Positions 1 to 7,357 are shown, counted from the stretch's first letter. The stretch: 9,470 nucleotides of DNA from Chloroflexota bacterium (GCA_013695505.1 JACDAH010000446.1:1-9470), one strand, 5' to 3'. Notes: generated by a model not told the origin, from the sequence alone. A program made the numbers and translations.

Positions 1-1779
1 GTCTTCACGGGCGCCCTCGCCCGGGCCGCCGGCGAGAACGTCGGGACCTACGCGATCAGCCTGGGCACGCTCTCGGCGGGCTCGAACTACTCGATCAGCT
101 TCACGACCGGCCGGACGTTCGCGATCACCAAGGCCAGCTCGGCCACGGTCGTGACCTGCCCGACGAGCGTCGTCTACAACGCCACCGCCCAGACGCCGTG
201 CACCGCGGCCTACTCGGGGGTCGGCCTGGCCGGCGGCTCGCTGACGGTGAGCTACACCGCCAACACCAACGTCGGCACGGTCACCGCCAGCGCGACCTAC
301 GCCGGCGACGCCAACCACTTCGGCAGCAACGACTCCAAGGACTTCGCGATCACCAAGGCCACGGCCACGGTCGTGATCACCTGGGCGACGCCCCAGACCT
401 ACACCGGCTCGAGCCATCCGGCGACGGCCACGATTAACGGCGTCGGCGGCGAGACGAACCTCAGCCCGGCCGCCACCCTCGAGTACTTCGCGGGCTCGAC
501 CGCGGGCACCGCCGGGAGCGGCACGAGCACCGCTCCGACGAACACCGGGACGTACACCGTCCGGGCCAGCTTCGCCGGCAACTCGAACTACAACGCCGCC
601 TCGGCCACCAAGACGATCACGATCTCCAAGGCCGTCCTCACTGTTACTGCCGCGAACAAGGCGGGTCAGTATTCCGACGCTCTCCCTCCCTTGACGGCCA
701 ATTTCACCGGGTTTCAGGGCGGCGAGACCTTGGCAACATCCGATGTCACCGGGGCACCGGCGCTGTCAACGACGGGAGCCTCCACTAGTCCGGCCGGCAC
801 GTATCCGATCAACGTTGCAATTGGCTCGCTCGCGTCAAGTAACTACACTTTCGCGTTCGTCTCCGGCATCCTGACAATGGTCCAGGAGAATGCCACCATC
901 GCCTACACGGGCGACACGCTCGGCCAGACGCGGGCGAATCTCACGCTTCAAGTCACTGTTCGTGATAGCGCGTCCATCGGGTACGCCGGCACAAACCCGG
1001 AACCCAGCGGAACAATTGGCGACATCCAGAAGATGTGGATCCGGTTCGACATCTACGGAGCGACATCGTGCCCGGCAGCCGGGACTCCCGTCGCCTCGCT
1101 GTATGCGCAGGTGGCAGACAGCGGCAACGGAGCTCTCAACGACGGGATCGGCACCGCAACGACGACCTGGACCTCATCAACAGAAACCGCGTACTGCGTC
1201 GTGGCAAGCCTTGTCGACGATGCCAATGCATCGAACGGCAGTACCAACCAGTGGTATGTCGCCCCGGCCGCCGACACGACCGTCATCAACTTCTACGACA
1301 ACACAGGAAAGTTCGTGACCGGCGGCGGTTGGATCCTCGATCCGGCCGGCGGCGGAAACGGCAAGGGCAACTTCGGGTTCGTCGGTCGCTACAACAAGAA
1401 CAACCAGCCCCAGGGCCAGGTGGTCTACGTCTTCAGGGGCACGTACAACGGCGTCGCAGCGACGTACGTGGTCAAGAGCAACGCCCTCACGGCGCTCAGC
1501 TTCACGCCGACGATCGACGCCAACGGCGTCGAGACATATCCGATCAAGGCAACCCTGCAAGGCAAAGCCAACCTCCAGATCAACCGTGCAAGCGATGGCG
1601 CCTCTCTCTTCAGCGAGGGGAACGCAACGTTCATTGCGGCCGTCACCGATAGCGGTGCGAGTTCGGGGATCGGTCAGGACGATTTCGCGATTACGGTGAC
1701 AAGGAGCGATGGGACGCAGTTCAAGTTCGTCCCCGTGACGAAGCTCAGTGGTGGCAACGTCGTCGTTCACATGAGGTAG
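1..1779 (+). CDS. Large Ig-like/MBG repeat surface protein, C-terminal part (5' end cut by window)
   Basis: The frame is open from base 1 to TAG at 1777-1779, giving 592 visible residues. No start or signal peptide is in the window, so export is inferred from the repeat type. Residues 1-45 are the end of an MBG-type repeat (NVGTYAISLGTLSAGSNY). Residues 46-120 and 121-211 are two bacterial Ig-like repeats, each ending in a (T/S)KA linker and containing Y-x-G-(D/N)-x-N-(H/Y). Residues 212-293 form another MBG-like repeat (SPAGTYPI, LASSNYTF). Residues 294-435 match no family I recognise. Residues 436-592 begin with GKFVTGGGWI and end with DDFAITVTRSDG and GGNVVVH, a pattern like the post-COAP-1 domain of secreted proteins. 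The likely role is a cell-surface or matrix protein with a stalk of beta-sandwich repeats; no enzyme motif is visible. Codons ending in A or T are about 3 of 213 before position 637 and about 25 of 80 just after, suggesting a mosaic gene. The domain calls are from recall of family patterns, not a search. Confidence 0.85.
   Translation, partial: VFTGALARAAGENVGTYAISLGTLSAGSNYSISFTTGRTFAITKASSATVVTCPTSVVYNATAQTPCTAAYSGVGLAGGSLTVSYTANTNVGTVTASATYAGDANHFGSNDSKDFAITKATATVVITWATPQTYTGSSHPATATINGVGGETNLSPAATLEYFAGSTAGTAGSGTSTAPTNTGTYTVRASFAGNSNYNAASATKTITISKAVLTVTAANKAGQYSDALPPLTANFTGFQGGETLATSDVTGAPALSTTGASTSPAGTYPINVAIGSLASSNYTFAFVSGILTMVQENATIAYTGDTLGQTRANLTLQVTVRDSASIGYAGTNPEPSGTIGDIQKMWIRFDIYGATSCPAAGTPVASLYAQVADSGNGALNDGIGTATTTWTSSTETAYCVVASLVDDANASNGSTNQWYVAPAADTTVINFYDNTGKFVTGGGWILDPAGGGNGKGNFGFVGRYNKNNQPQGQVVYVFRGTYNGVAATYVVKSNALTALSFTPTIDANGVETYPIKATLQGKANLQINRASDGASLFSEGNATFIAAVTDSGASSGIGQDDFAITVTRSDGTQFKFVPVTKLSGGNVVVHMR
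118..360 (+). repeat. Direct repeat marking the Ig-like repeat boundary (two copies, 225-base period)
   Basis: An identical 18-base string, TTCGCGATCACCAAGGCC (FAITKA), occurs at 118-135 and 343-360. A second shared string, GCCACGGTCGTG, follows closely in both copies. The spacing is exactly 75 codons, so the gene contains in-frame tandem Ig-like modules. A diverged version (TITISKA) closes the next module at about 613-633. Such repeats allow module gain, loss or exchange by recombination. Confidence 0.8.
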
Positions 1780-1799
1780 GCCGACAGCTTCCGAGCGCG

Positions 1800-1837
1800 C
1801 ATCGAGGGCCCGTCCCATGAGGGATCGGCCCTCGATG
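1800..1837 (+). terminator. Strong hairpin after the repeat protein, probable transcription terminator
   Basis: The arms CATCGAGGGCC (1800-1810) and GGCCCTCGATG (1827-1837) pair perfectly over 11 bases. After a small internal mismatch, TCCC (1813-1816) pairs with GGGA (1821-1824) around an ATGA loop. The hairpin starts 20 bases after the stop codon. No T-tract follows, so it would be a non-canonical terminator or an mRNA 3'-end stabiliser. It is symmetric and could act on either strand. Confidence 0.55.
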
Positions 1838-1878
1838 ATTCCGAGCGGAACCTCCACACGAATTCGCGACCCGCGACT

Positions 1879-1891
1879 TGGCACGTTGCCA
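1879..1891. promoter_or_regulatory. Small inverted repeat, possible operator
   Basis: TGGCA-CGT-TGCCA is a perfect 5+5 inverted repeat with a 3-base centre, in the gap upstream of the HYR gene. It has the size and symmetry of a dimeric repressor site. No regulator gene is nearby and no promoter could be placed against it, so this is weak. Confidence 0.2.
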
Positions 1892-2138
1892 GGCACCGGT
1901 AGCTGCCCGGGGCGCACGCTGGAGACTCGGCCGGCGCGTCGCGACCTTTTCGGCGACCCGACCGACGTTGAATACACGCCGCTCCGACCCGCCGCGCCCG
2001 CCCGGCCAAGGCCGCCTGCGCCACCCGGCCGGTACTCCTGGGGGGCGCACCCGCGCACCAAACCGCCCGAATCGGCCATCGACGCCTGTTACCCCGGAAC
2101 CTGAGGATCGGCCCTGAACGGACCGCCGTCCACACCTC

Positions 2139-2144
2139 AGGGAG
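2139..2144 (+). promoter_or_regulatory. Ribosome binding site of the HYR protein gene
   Basis: AGGGAG lies 6 bases before ATG 2151. The following residues form a good signal peptide, so this site and the signal peptide together fix the start. Confidence 0.7.
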
Positions 2145-2150
2145 TCGTCG

Positions 2151-3530
2151 ATGCCTCTGCCCGCCGTCCTCCGCCGCGCGCTCACGGCCGTCGCCGCGAT
2201 CACCTTGCTGACGATCCCATCGGCCTTCGCCGAAACGGTGACCGGCGACGCCGATATCGTCGCGCCGGGGATCCAGGGCACGATCGACCTCGGCACGGCC
2301 CTGCCCGGCCAGGACGTAGAGCTGGATGTCGCCTTCGTCCTCGAGTGCTCGGGCACGAACCACGTCGATGCCCGACAGAGCGTCCGCCTCTCGCCCTCGG
2401 CTCGCTCGATCCCGGCGGGTGGCTCCTACGGCGTCGCGAGCCTGACCATCCCGATTCCGGCCGGCTGGCCGGCCGACGGCGAGCCCTGCCCGGCGGGAAT
2501 CGCGCCCGGCGCCGGAAGCAGTCACATCATCGTCACCGCACCACCGACCGACGGCACCGACTACCGGTACACCTTCAGCTGGAGCCGGAGCCTGGTCCCG
2601 AGCAGCGCCACGGACGGCGTGGTCTTCGAAGGCACGCCGCCGAGCGTCGTCATCCTGCTCGACGTCTCGGAGAACACTCCGCCCTCGCTCGTCCTGCCCG
2701 GCGACATGCTCGTCGAGGGCGACACGACCGGTGGCGCGACGGCGGCCTACTCCATCTCGGCGACCGACACCCAGGATGCGACCCCACCGATCCCGGTGTG
2801 CGACCCGGGCCTCGGCTCGCTGCTCCCGCTCGGGACCACGACGGTCAACTGCTCGGCGACGGACGGCGGCGGCCTGACGACGACCGGCAGCTTCGAGATC
2901 ACGGTCGTCGACACCACCGCGCCCGTCATGCCGAATCTCGCGGACTACGAAGTCACGACCAGCGATCCGGCCGGGACGACGTTCTACCTGCCCTTCTACC
3001 CGGCGTTCGTCGAGGCGGTGGACCCCGCGCCCACTGCGGTCTGCCTGCCCGCGGACGGCACGGCGATCCAGGTCGGGACGACCACGGTCACCTGCACCGC
3101 CAGCGACGCGTCCGGAAACCACTCCTCGATGTCGTTCGATGTGCTGGTGACCTACGTCCCGATCGTCCCGCCCGTCGAATGGTCGGCCGTCTGGGGCGAG
3201 CCTGTCGCGACGACCACATCGACCTTCACGGCAAACACCGGCCGGAACGTGCCGGTCAAGGTCGAGATCTTCGCCGACGGCGTCGAGCAGGCAAGCGGCG
3301 ACGCGCGCCTCTCCGTGACGCCATGTGGCGGCGGCACGGGGACGATCATGAGCCTCAACCGGGGCGGCGGCGTGTGGGGCGGCCACCTCGCCACTGCGCT
3401 GCTCGGTCCGGGCTGTTATGTGGCGACGGCGACGCTCGATGGCAACGTCGCCGGCTCCATCCGGCTGATCCTGCGCGGTGCCGAACCGGCTTCGGCGTCG
3501 GGCAATGGCAAGAGTCGCACCGCGCACTGA
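2151..3530 (+). CDS. Secreted protein with two HYR (hyalin-type) repeats
   Basis: The product has 459 residues. ATG 2151 is preceded by AGGGAG and begins a Sec signal peptide: a basic start (RR at 8-9), a hydrophobic stretch to about residue 24 and a likely cut after SAFA (27/28). Residues 29-175 are an unrecognised beta-rich, Gly/Pro/Thr-rich region. Residues about 176-255 and 256-336 are two HYR repeats. Each has a cysteine pair (C217/C234 and C298/C315) and the pattern (L/I)xxGTTTVxCxAxD, ending in VVDTTAP or similar. Residues about 342-445 form a further beta domain with FTANTGRNVPVKV and GPGCYVATATLDG, resembling the PxKF-type domain that often follows HYR-like repeats. The protein has eight cysteines in all. 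HYR repeats are Ig-fold modules of extracellular adhesion proteins; the ligand is unknown. There is no LPXTG motif or C-terminal membrane anchor, so it is probably released or loosely attached. It converges on the next gene with a 62-base gap that shows no clear terminator. Confidence 0.85.
   Translation: MPLPAVLRRALTAVAAITLLTIPSAFAETVTGDADIVAPGIQGTIDLGTALPGQDVELDVAFVLECSGTNHVDARQSVRLSPSARSIPAGGSYGVASLTIPIPAGWPADGEPCPAGIAPGAGSSHIIVTAPPTDGTDYRYTFSWSRSLVPSSATDGVVFEGTPPSVVILLDVSENTPPSLVLPGDMLVEGDTTGGATAAYSISATDTQDATPPIPVCDPGLGSLLPLGTTTVNCSATDGGGLTTTGSFEITVVDTTAPVMPNLADYEVTTSDPAGTTFYLPFYPAFVEAVDPAPTAVCLPADGTAIQVGTTTVTCTASDASGNHSSMSFDVLVTYVPIVPPVEWSAVWGEPVATTTSTFTANTGRNVPVKVEIFADGVEQASGDARLSVTPCGGGTGTIMSLNRGGGVWGGHLATALLGPGCYVATATLDGNVAGSIRLILRGAEPASASGNGKSRTAH
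3480..3496 (+). other. Hairpin inside the 3' end of the HYR gene
   Basis: GCCGAA (3480-3485) and TTCGGC (3491-3496) can pair around a 5-base loop, about 30 bases before the stop. It may contribute to 3'-end formation between the converging genes, but it lies within coding sequence and has no T-tract. Confidence 0.2.
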
Positions 3531-3592
3531 AGCCAGCGCAGCACCGCACCTGTCCTCGGGGCGACCTTCGTCGTGAGCTCCGCTCGGACGGC

Positions 3593-5365
3593 CTATTCGG
3601 CGCTCGTCGCCGCCCGGATCTGAACGTTGCCGAACGTGGCCGCGCAGTCGCTCGTCGGCCACGGCGCCCCGGGCAGGACCCGTTGCCCCGCCGCGTACGA
3701 CGCGGCGCGGTAATCCTGCACGTCAGGGCAGACTGAGGCGTCGGACGCGTCGGCCCAGACGCCGACTCCATAGGTCCGGCTTGCCGCCGCGTAGACGTAG
3801 TCGCCGACGCGTTCCTGGTAGATGTCGTGACCGGGGTACGTCGCCCGAATGTCACCGAGCGGCCCCGTCAGGAGGGTGGACCACGCTCCGGGGCTCCCGC
3901 TCGCATCGAGTGTCGCCCTCCGGAAGATGCCGTGATAGCCGCGACTCGACGTCATGTCAGCGCCGCGCCACGGGTCGGTGAGGGCCTCGTACATGAGGTA
4001 GATAGCACTGCCGTCCGGGGCGATCGCGGGCGCCGAGTAGATCGGCCGGTCGCCCGCGAGCGACACCGTCTCCGGCGCGCTCCAGGTCAGGCCACCGTCC
4101 TCGGAATGCGAGAGCCTGGTGACTTCGTGATTGAGCCCGAGGCTGCCGTCGCCCCAGGCGTCGACGATCTCGTTCGTCGCGTCGGCGCCGGTCGGCGCCC
4201 CGTTGGCGATGTCGACCGAGGGCATCGACAGGAGGTCGATCCGGGCACCCGCGCCGCCGTCGGCGACGCATCGCCCGGAGACCTGGTCGATATTGAAGCA
4301 GGCGTCATTGGCCGGGATGACGTCGCGCGGCTTGGTCCACGTCTTCCCACCATCGAACGACTTCTGGAGCGTGTGAGCCCCGAGGCCGGGCGTGCCGACC
4401 TGGAAGTGGGTGTAGAAGAGGTAGACGACACCGTCGCTATCCGTCCGGATGTTGCAGGCGCCCCGGAAGCCCTTCGCAGCGTTGGCCGTGGCCGACCGGA
4501 CCTGCTTCATGGTCCACGTGTCGCCCCCGTCACGGGATCGCGCGACCTGTTCGGTCTGGGAGAAGCCGGCTCCCTGGCCATTGCTCCGGTACTCGTCGAC
4601 GCAGACGTAGACGCTCCCGAAGTACGGGCTGGACGCGGCGTTGTCGGCCCAGACCTGCTCCTTGTCCTCGAACGTGGTCGCGCTCGTGCGTTCGGTGACG
4701 ATGACCGGCGCCAGCCAGGCATTCTTGTCGGCGAAGTTCTCCGGGGTCGGATTGTCCATCCGCGAGACCCCGATCGCGAGGTAGCCGCGGATCGGCTCCT
4801 GCTGCGGGAATGTCGCGTTGAGCGCGCCGGCGAGATTCACGTAGTAGAGCCGTGAGCCGTTCTCCCACGAGAAGGCACCATTGACCCGCCGCGGGCCGAA
4901 TGCCACCGCCGGATCGCCGGACGAGATCAGGCCGTTCTCGGCGTACCACGGCAACGTCCCGATCGGTCCGGTGTGCGGGGTGCAGTCCGCCACCGCCGTC
5001 GACGGACAGTCGCGAGAGGTGATCCCGGTGTAGGTCGGCTGGGTCCACGTCCGGCCGCTGTCAAACGAGAACGACACCCCGGACAGTCCGACACCCCGGT
5101 TCGAGCCGCGGCAGGTCCCTGACCCGGTGGCCGCGTCTTCGGGGCACGGCTGCCAGTCGACGAAATCGTTGAAGCCGGCAGCGAGGACCGCCGGGCGGTG
5201 TGCATCCATGGCGACTGCGGGTTCGTTCTGATGGTTCTGGGGCGTCGTCCCGACCGGGCTGCCGTTCGAGACAAGGGAGGCGCTGGGGCCCAGGGCGATC
5301 ACGCCGGGCGCGGACAGCACGAGGGACAGGACCAACGCGACGGGCGGAGCGAGAAGCCTGCGCAT
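3593..5365 (-). CDS. Secreted Asp-box (BNR/sialidase-like) beta-propeller protein
   Basis: The product has 590 residues. The start ATG (5365-5363) has GGAGG 8 bases upstream. A signal peptide follows: RR at 2-3, hydrophobic to about residue 19, with cleavage probably near residues 24-30. Four Asp boxes (S-x-D-x-G-x-x-W) are visible: SFDSGRTW (100-107), SRDGGDTW (277-284), SFDGGKTW (336-343) and SEDGGLTW (421-428). These turn motifs mark blades of sialidase-type propellers. The start of the mature protein (NEPAVAMD at 47-54) is typical of secreted propellers of this type. Ten cysteines (74, 85, 120, 128, 255, 304, 356, 366, 546, 574) suggest disulfides outside the cell. I cannot assign the catalytic arginine triad, the Tyr/Glu pair or the FRIP motif of true sialidases. 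It may be a glycan-binding or structural propeller rather than an enzyme. The frame continues upstream far past this ATG, but that extension is antisense to uvrC and is not real. Confidence 0.85.
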   Translation of the reverse strand: MRRLLAPPVALVLSLVLSAPGVIALGPSASLVSNGSPVGTTPQNHQNEPAVAMDAHRPAVLAAGFNDFVDWQPCPEDAATGSGTCRGSNRGVGLSGVSFSFDSGRTWTQPTYTGITSRDCPSTAVADCTPHTGPIGTLPWYAENGLISSGDPAVAFGPRRVNGAFSWENGSRLYYVNLAGALNATFPQQEPIRGYLAIGVSRMDNPTPENFADKNAWLAPVIVTERTSATTFEDKEQVWADNAASSPYFGSVYVCVDEYRSNGQGAGFSQTEQVARSRDGGDTWTMKQVRSATANAAKGFRGACNIRTDSDGVVYLFYTHFQVGTPGLGAHTLQKSFDGGKTWTKPRDVIPANDACFNIDQVSGRCVADGGAGARIDLLSMPSVDIANGAPTGADATNEIVDAWGDGSLGLNHEVTRLSHSEDGGLTWSAPETVSLAGDRPIYSAPAIAPDGSAIYLMYEALTDPWRGADMTSSRGYHGIFRRATLDASGSPGAWSTLLTGPLGDIRATYPGHDIYQERVGDYVYAAASRTYGVGVWADASDASVCPDVQDYRAASYAAGQRVLPGAPWPTSDCAATFGNVQIRAATSAE

Positions 5366-5373
5366 CCGGGGAT

Positions 5374-5378
5374 CCTCC
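5374..5378 (-). promoter_or_regulatory. Ribosome binding site of the Asp-box protein gene
   Basis: CCTCC on the plus strand reads GGAGG on the minus strand, 8 bases before ATG 5365. It selects this start over the far-upstream ATG codons in the same frame. Confidence 0.75.
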
Positions 5379-5494
5379 AGTTGGCGAGGTGGACCGGCGC
5401 GGGGGCCTGGCCGGGAAGTCGAACGACGGCGCGCCACGGGGGATCGTACTCCCCGCGTCTCGACGGTATCACCCCACGTCGGGCGTCGTTGCCA

Positions 5495-5500
5495 TACGAT
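5495..5500 (+). promoter_or_regulatory. Candidate -10 box of uvrC (leaderless transcript)
   Basis: TACGAT matches TAnnnT. The usual 6-base gap to +1 places the transcription start on the G of GTG 5507. No usable Shine-Dalgarno is present, because the GGGGA purines touch the start codon. No -35 match was found at 16-18 bases. Confidence 0.45.
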
Positions 5501-5506
5501 CGGGGA

Positions 5507-7357
5507 GTGACCCCCGATCTCCAGGCGACCCTCAAGAAGCTGCCCGACCGACCCGGCGTCTACCTGATGCGCGACGCCCGAGGCGACGTCGTGTACGTCG
5601 GCAAGGCGCAGAGCCTCCGGAGCCGCGTCAGGAGCTACTGGCAGAAGGCCACACCGATCGGCGAGCAGCACCGGATCCGCTCGGTCATCGATCGTGTCGT
5701 CGACGTCGAGTACACCCTCACCGACTCGATCAGCGAGGCCCTCCTCCTGGAGATCAACCTCGTCAAGCGCTACCGGCCGCGGTTCAACGTCCGGCTCAAG
5801 GACGACAAGAGCTACCCGTACATCAAGATCACCAAGACCGACGACTTCCCGCGTGTCGAGCGGACGCGGAAGCTCGTGGGAGACGGCAGCCGCTATTTCG
5901 GGCCGTATGCGAGCGCGAGCAGCGTCGACGAGTCCATGAACCTGGTCCGGCGGCTCTTCCCGTTCCGGACCTGCACGATCGACATCACGGACGGCCAGCG
6001 GGCCCTCGCCCGGCCGTGCCTCCTCTTCCACATCAAGCGCTGCCAGGGCCCCTGCATCGAAGCCGTCTCGAAGGCCGAATACGGAGCCCAGATCTCGCAG
6101 ATCGAGCTCTTCCTCGAGGGCCGCCAGGAGTCGGTGGTCAAGGCGCTCTCGGCCGACATGGCGGCGGCGTCGGCGACGATGGACTACGAGAGGGCCGCCA
6201 CCCTCCGCGACAAGGTGCGCTCGATCGAGCGGACGATGGAGAGCCAGAAGATGGCCGCGTTCAAGCGGACCGAGCTCGACATGGTCGGCCTCGCCCGGCA
6301 GGACAACCAGGCGGCGATCCAGCTCTTCGCGATCCGCAACGGCCAGCTCGTGGGGCGCGACGTGTTCCTGCTCGACGCGGTCCGCGAGGCGCCCGACGAG
6401 GAAGTTCTCTCGAGCTTCCTGCTCCAGTACTACGCCCGGGCGACGTCGATCCCACCCCAGGTCATGGTGCCGTGCCCGCTCCCCGACGCCGGTGACGTCG
6501 AGGCGTTCCTGGCGTCGCGTCGCGGCAGTCCGTCGCGGCTCGCCGTTCCACAGCGCGGCGAGAAGCGGGAGCTGATGGCGCTCGCGACGCGCAACGCCGG
6601 CGAAACGCTCGCTCGCGAGCAGGCCCGCTGGATGGCCGACGAGGGCAAGACGCTCGGTGCGCTCGAGGAGCTGGCCGAGGCGCTCGGCCTGCCGGGTCCG
6701 CCGCTCCGGATCGAGTGCTACGACATCTCGAACATCCAGGGCTCGGACACGGTCGGGAGCATGGTCGTCTTCGAGGAAGGGAAGCCGAGGACGGGCGAGT
6801 ACCGCCGGTTCAAGATCCGGACCGTCCAGGGCTCGAATGACTTCGCCTCGCACCAGGAGGTCCTGCGGCGTCGCTTCCGCCGGGCGAAGGACGGCGACGA
6901 AGGTGCCGAGGAGGCGCTCCGCTGGGCGATGCCCGATCTCGTGATCATCGATGGCGGGAAGGGCCAGGTCAGCGCGGCAAAGGAAGTCCTCGACGAGCTC
7001 GGGCTGCACGATCTGCCGCTGGCCGGACTGGCAAAGGAGCGGGAGGAGCTGTTCCGGCCGGGGATCGCCGTGCCGGTCGTCCTGCCGGCGACATCGTCGG
7101 CCCTGTATCTGGTCCAGCGGCTTCGCGACGAGGCTCACCGCTTCGCGATCACCTATCACCGCGACCTGCGATCGAAGCGCCAGACGCGCTCCGCCTTCGA
7201 CGACCTGCCGGGCGTCGGCCCGAAGCGCCGGCGCGCCCTCCTGCGCGTGTTCGGGTCGGCCAAGCGCGTCCGCGAGGCACCAGTCGAGCAGATCGCGGCG
7301 GTACCCGGGATCGGCGCGGCGCTGGCGGCTCGAATCAAGGAGACCCTCGAGGCGTAA
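5507..7357 (+). CDS. uvrC: UvrC, excinuclease ABC subunit C
   Basis: UvrC makes both incisions around DNA damage recognised by UvrA/UvrB in nucleotide excision repair, in the cytoplasm. The product has 616 residues, close to the 610 of E. coli UvrC. The N-terminal GIY-YIG nuclease (3' incision) is at about 15-95: GVY (17-19), YVG (30-32), K33, with E82 and N94 in the metal and active-site positions by spacing. C156, C171, C179 and C183 match the four iron-sulfur cluster cysteines. The UVR domain that binds UvrB is at about 200-248. The RNase H-like nuclease (5' incision) carries D406 (CYDISNIQG), D482 (DGGKGQ) and H544 (DEAH). Two helix-hairpin-helix motifs end the protein (LPGVGPKRR, VPGIG; 565-616). 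All key residues are present. GTG 5507 is chosen because homology begins at LPDRPGVYLM. An ATG at 5198 in the same frame would overlap the Asp-box gene and add non-homologous residues. The gene appears to be transcribed alone. Confidence 0.97.
   Translation: MTPDLQATLKKLPDRPGVYLMRDARGDVVYVGKAQSLRSRVRSYWQKATPIGEQHRIRSVIDRVVDVEYTLTDSISEALLLEINLVKRYRPRFNVRLKDDKSYPYIKITKTDDFPRVERTRKLVGDGSRYFGPYASASSVDESMNLVRRLFPFRTCTIDITDGQRALARPCLLFHIKRCQGPCIEAVSKAEYGAQISQIELFLEGRQESVVKALSADMAAASATMDYERAATLRDKVRSIERTMESQKMAAFKRTELDMVGLARQDNQAAIQLFAIRNGQLVGRDVFLLDAVREAPDEEVLSSFLLQYYARATSIPPQVMVPCPLPDAGDVEAFLASRRGSPSRLAVPQRGEKRELMALATRNAGETLAREQARWMADEGKTLGALEELAEALGLPGPPLRIECYDISNIQGSDTVGSMVVFEEGKPRTGEYRRFKIRTVQGSNDFASHQEVLRRRFRRAKDGDEGAEEALRWAMPDLVIIDGGKGQVSAAKEVLDELGLHDLPLAGLAKEREELFRPGIAVPVVLPATSSALYLVQRLRDEAHRFAITYHRDLRSKRQTRSAFDDLPGVGPKRRRALLRVFGSAKRVREAPVEQIAAVPGIGAALAARIKETLEA

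Larger units (their letters stand above)
1780..2150. other. Intergenic region between the repeat protein and the HYR protein (371 bases)
   Basis: No convincing gene is present. Short open frames here have no database-like motif and overlap a strong hairpin. The region holds that hairpin (1800-1837), a 9-base direct repeat TTCCGAGCG flanking it at 1789-1797 and 1839-1847, and an inverted repeat TGGCA-CGT-TGCCA at 1879-1891. An 11-base direct repeat, GGATCGGCCCT, lies at 1822-1832 and 2105-2115. The promoter of the HYR gene should lie here, but I see no clear -35/-10 pair. Confidence 0.6.
5366..5506. promoter_or_regulatory. Divergent promoter region between the Asp-box gene and uvrC
   Basis: This 141-base gap serves both genes. 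For the minus-strand gene, TACGAT (5448-5443) fits a TAnnnT -10 box and would give a leader of roughly 70 bases carrying the GGAGG site. For uvrC, TACGAT at 5495-5500 sits directly before the start. No convincing -35 box is seen on either strand. Confidence 0.4.

Noticed and set aside
1..636. Possible CRISPR-like or satellite array from the repeated strings in the first gene
   Set aside because: The repeats are in-frame protein modules of 75 and 91 codons with diverged interiors, as expected for Ig-like domains.
1817..2104. Small plus-strand frame of 95 codons in the intergenic region
   Set aside because: It begins inside the terminator-like hairpin, lacks a ribosome binding site and encodes a Pro/Arg-rich sequence without motifs.
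1767..3662. Minus-strand open frame of 631 codons opposite the HYR gene
   Set aside because: The Arg/Asp/Gly-rich product has no recognisable domain, while the opposite strand encodes a signal peptide and HYR repeats.
2345..3736. Plus-strand open frame of 463 codons in another phase over the HYR gene
   Set aside because: It is Arg/His/Pro-rich shadow translation that runs past the true stop into the antisense of the next gene. It has no ribosome binding site.
5198..5506. Upstream ATG extending uvrC by 103 codons
   Set aside because: It would overlap the Asp-box gene and its ribosome binding site. The added residues do not resemble UvrC, whose homology starts right after GTG 5507.
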